The notes beneath the pieces are model-generated. The model made no database searches. It saw nothing but the letters and a program-made list of their open reading frames with translations, and was not told the DNA's origin. From Arthrobacter liuii (GTDB taxonomy: Bacteria; Actinomycetota; Actinomycetes; Actinomycetales; Micrococcaceae): 64,000 nucleotides of DNA. The stretch spans positions 28,433 through 92,432 of the forward strand of contig NZ_BMFW01000015.1 of assembly GCF_014639275.1 (NCBI RefSeq). Reading direction: 5' to 3'. The position numbers and the translations under genes were made by a program. Positions 63,936 to 64,000 of this stretch are shown here, in pieces; within the stretch, counting starts at the first letter, position 1; every line of letters starts with the position of its first letter.

Positions 63936-64000
63936 TGCGGGCTGCTTCATGGTTTTTCACGCACTAATGGGATTTGTTCTAGTGTCACGGTGTGGCATTC

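Noticed and set aside
1..64000. tRNA, rRNA, CRISPR arrays, prophage
   Set aside because: No cloverleaf, rRNA block, repeat-spacer series or phage genes were seen; only one IS is supported.

Overview
The window is a chromosomal origin-proximal segment of a high-GC Gram-positive bacterium. The gene order gyrA-gyrB-dciA-recF-gnd-dnaN-[oriC]-dnaA | rpmH-rnpA-yidD-yidC-jag-rsmG-parA-parB is the actinobacterial oriC layout. GTG and TTG starts are common, some genes show -10 elements placed for leaderless mRNAs, a SigR/SigH-type promoter precedes trxB, and the protein sequences look like Arthrobacter/Pseudarthrobacter (Micrococcaceae). The genus is an inference from sequence character; no database was searched.

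1-12.2 kb (minus strand): a DUF3566 membrane protein (cut by the window edge), gyrA, gyrB, dciA (DUF721), recF, a short-type 6-phosphogluconate dehydrogenase, dnaN, the oriC intergenic region with DnaA boxes, and dnaA. 12.2-17.9 kb (plus strand): rpmH, rnpA, yidD, yidC, jag, rsmG, parA and parB, ending in a strong terminator.

17.9-22.3 kb is the most unusual part. It is a 4.4-kb stretch with no recognisable gene and visibly lower GC, bounded on both sides by strong hairpins. It holds seven perfect parS sites (GTTTCACGTGAAAC); an eighth lies inside parA. It also holds a tandem array of DnaA boxes at 20420-20475 with 11-12 bp periodicity, and a second, weaker pair at 20075-20095. I read it as a dedicated centromere island that may also bind or titrate DnaA, coupling segregation to initiation.

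22.4-30.8 kb: trxA/trxB under a SigR-like promoter, a one-TM protein with a degenerate kinase N-lobe and a discoidin-like ectodomain, the lipid II flippase MurJ, a NUDIX hydrolase, CCA-adding enzyme and a histidine phosphatase. 30.9-31.6 kb: two unannotated small ORFs with good ribosome-binding sites, closed by a terminator. 31.6-46.8 kb (plus strand): a GT87-like membrane glycosyltransferase, an FAD oxidoreductase, a lipoprotein class B PBP, an ABC-F protein, a DeoR/MFS pair with an operator, a PAP2-diacylglycerol-kinase fusion, an ABC exporter, an amino-acid permease with paired palindromic operators, and an M18 aminopeptidase.

46.8-64 kb is accessory. It carries a NeuD/PglD-like acyltransferase behind a 19-codon leader ORF, a large LuxR (LAL) regulator, a metallophosphoesterase pseudogene cut by an IS982-family element, a secreted PKD protein, and a surface-polysaccharide cluster. 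That cluster contains two GT2 enzymes, a secreted lectin-fold protein, an HprK-like P-loop protein, a GT2-flippase fusion, a polytopic GT-C/polymerase-like protein, a small membrane protein and a truncated GH16-like lipoprotein. Its genes overlap or nearly abut, which suggests co-translation. An inverted-repeat-rich intergenic region at 54.8-55.1 kb probably controls it together with the divergent PKD gene.
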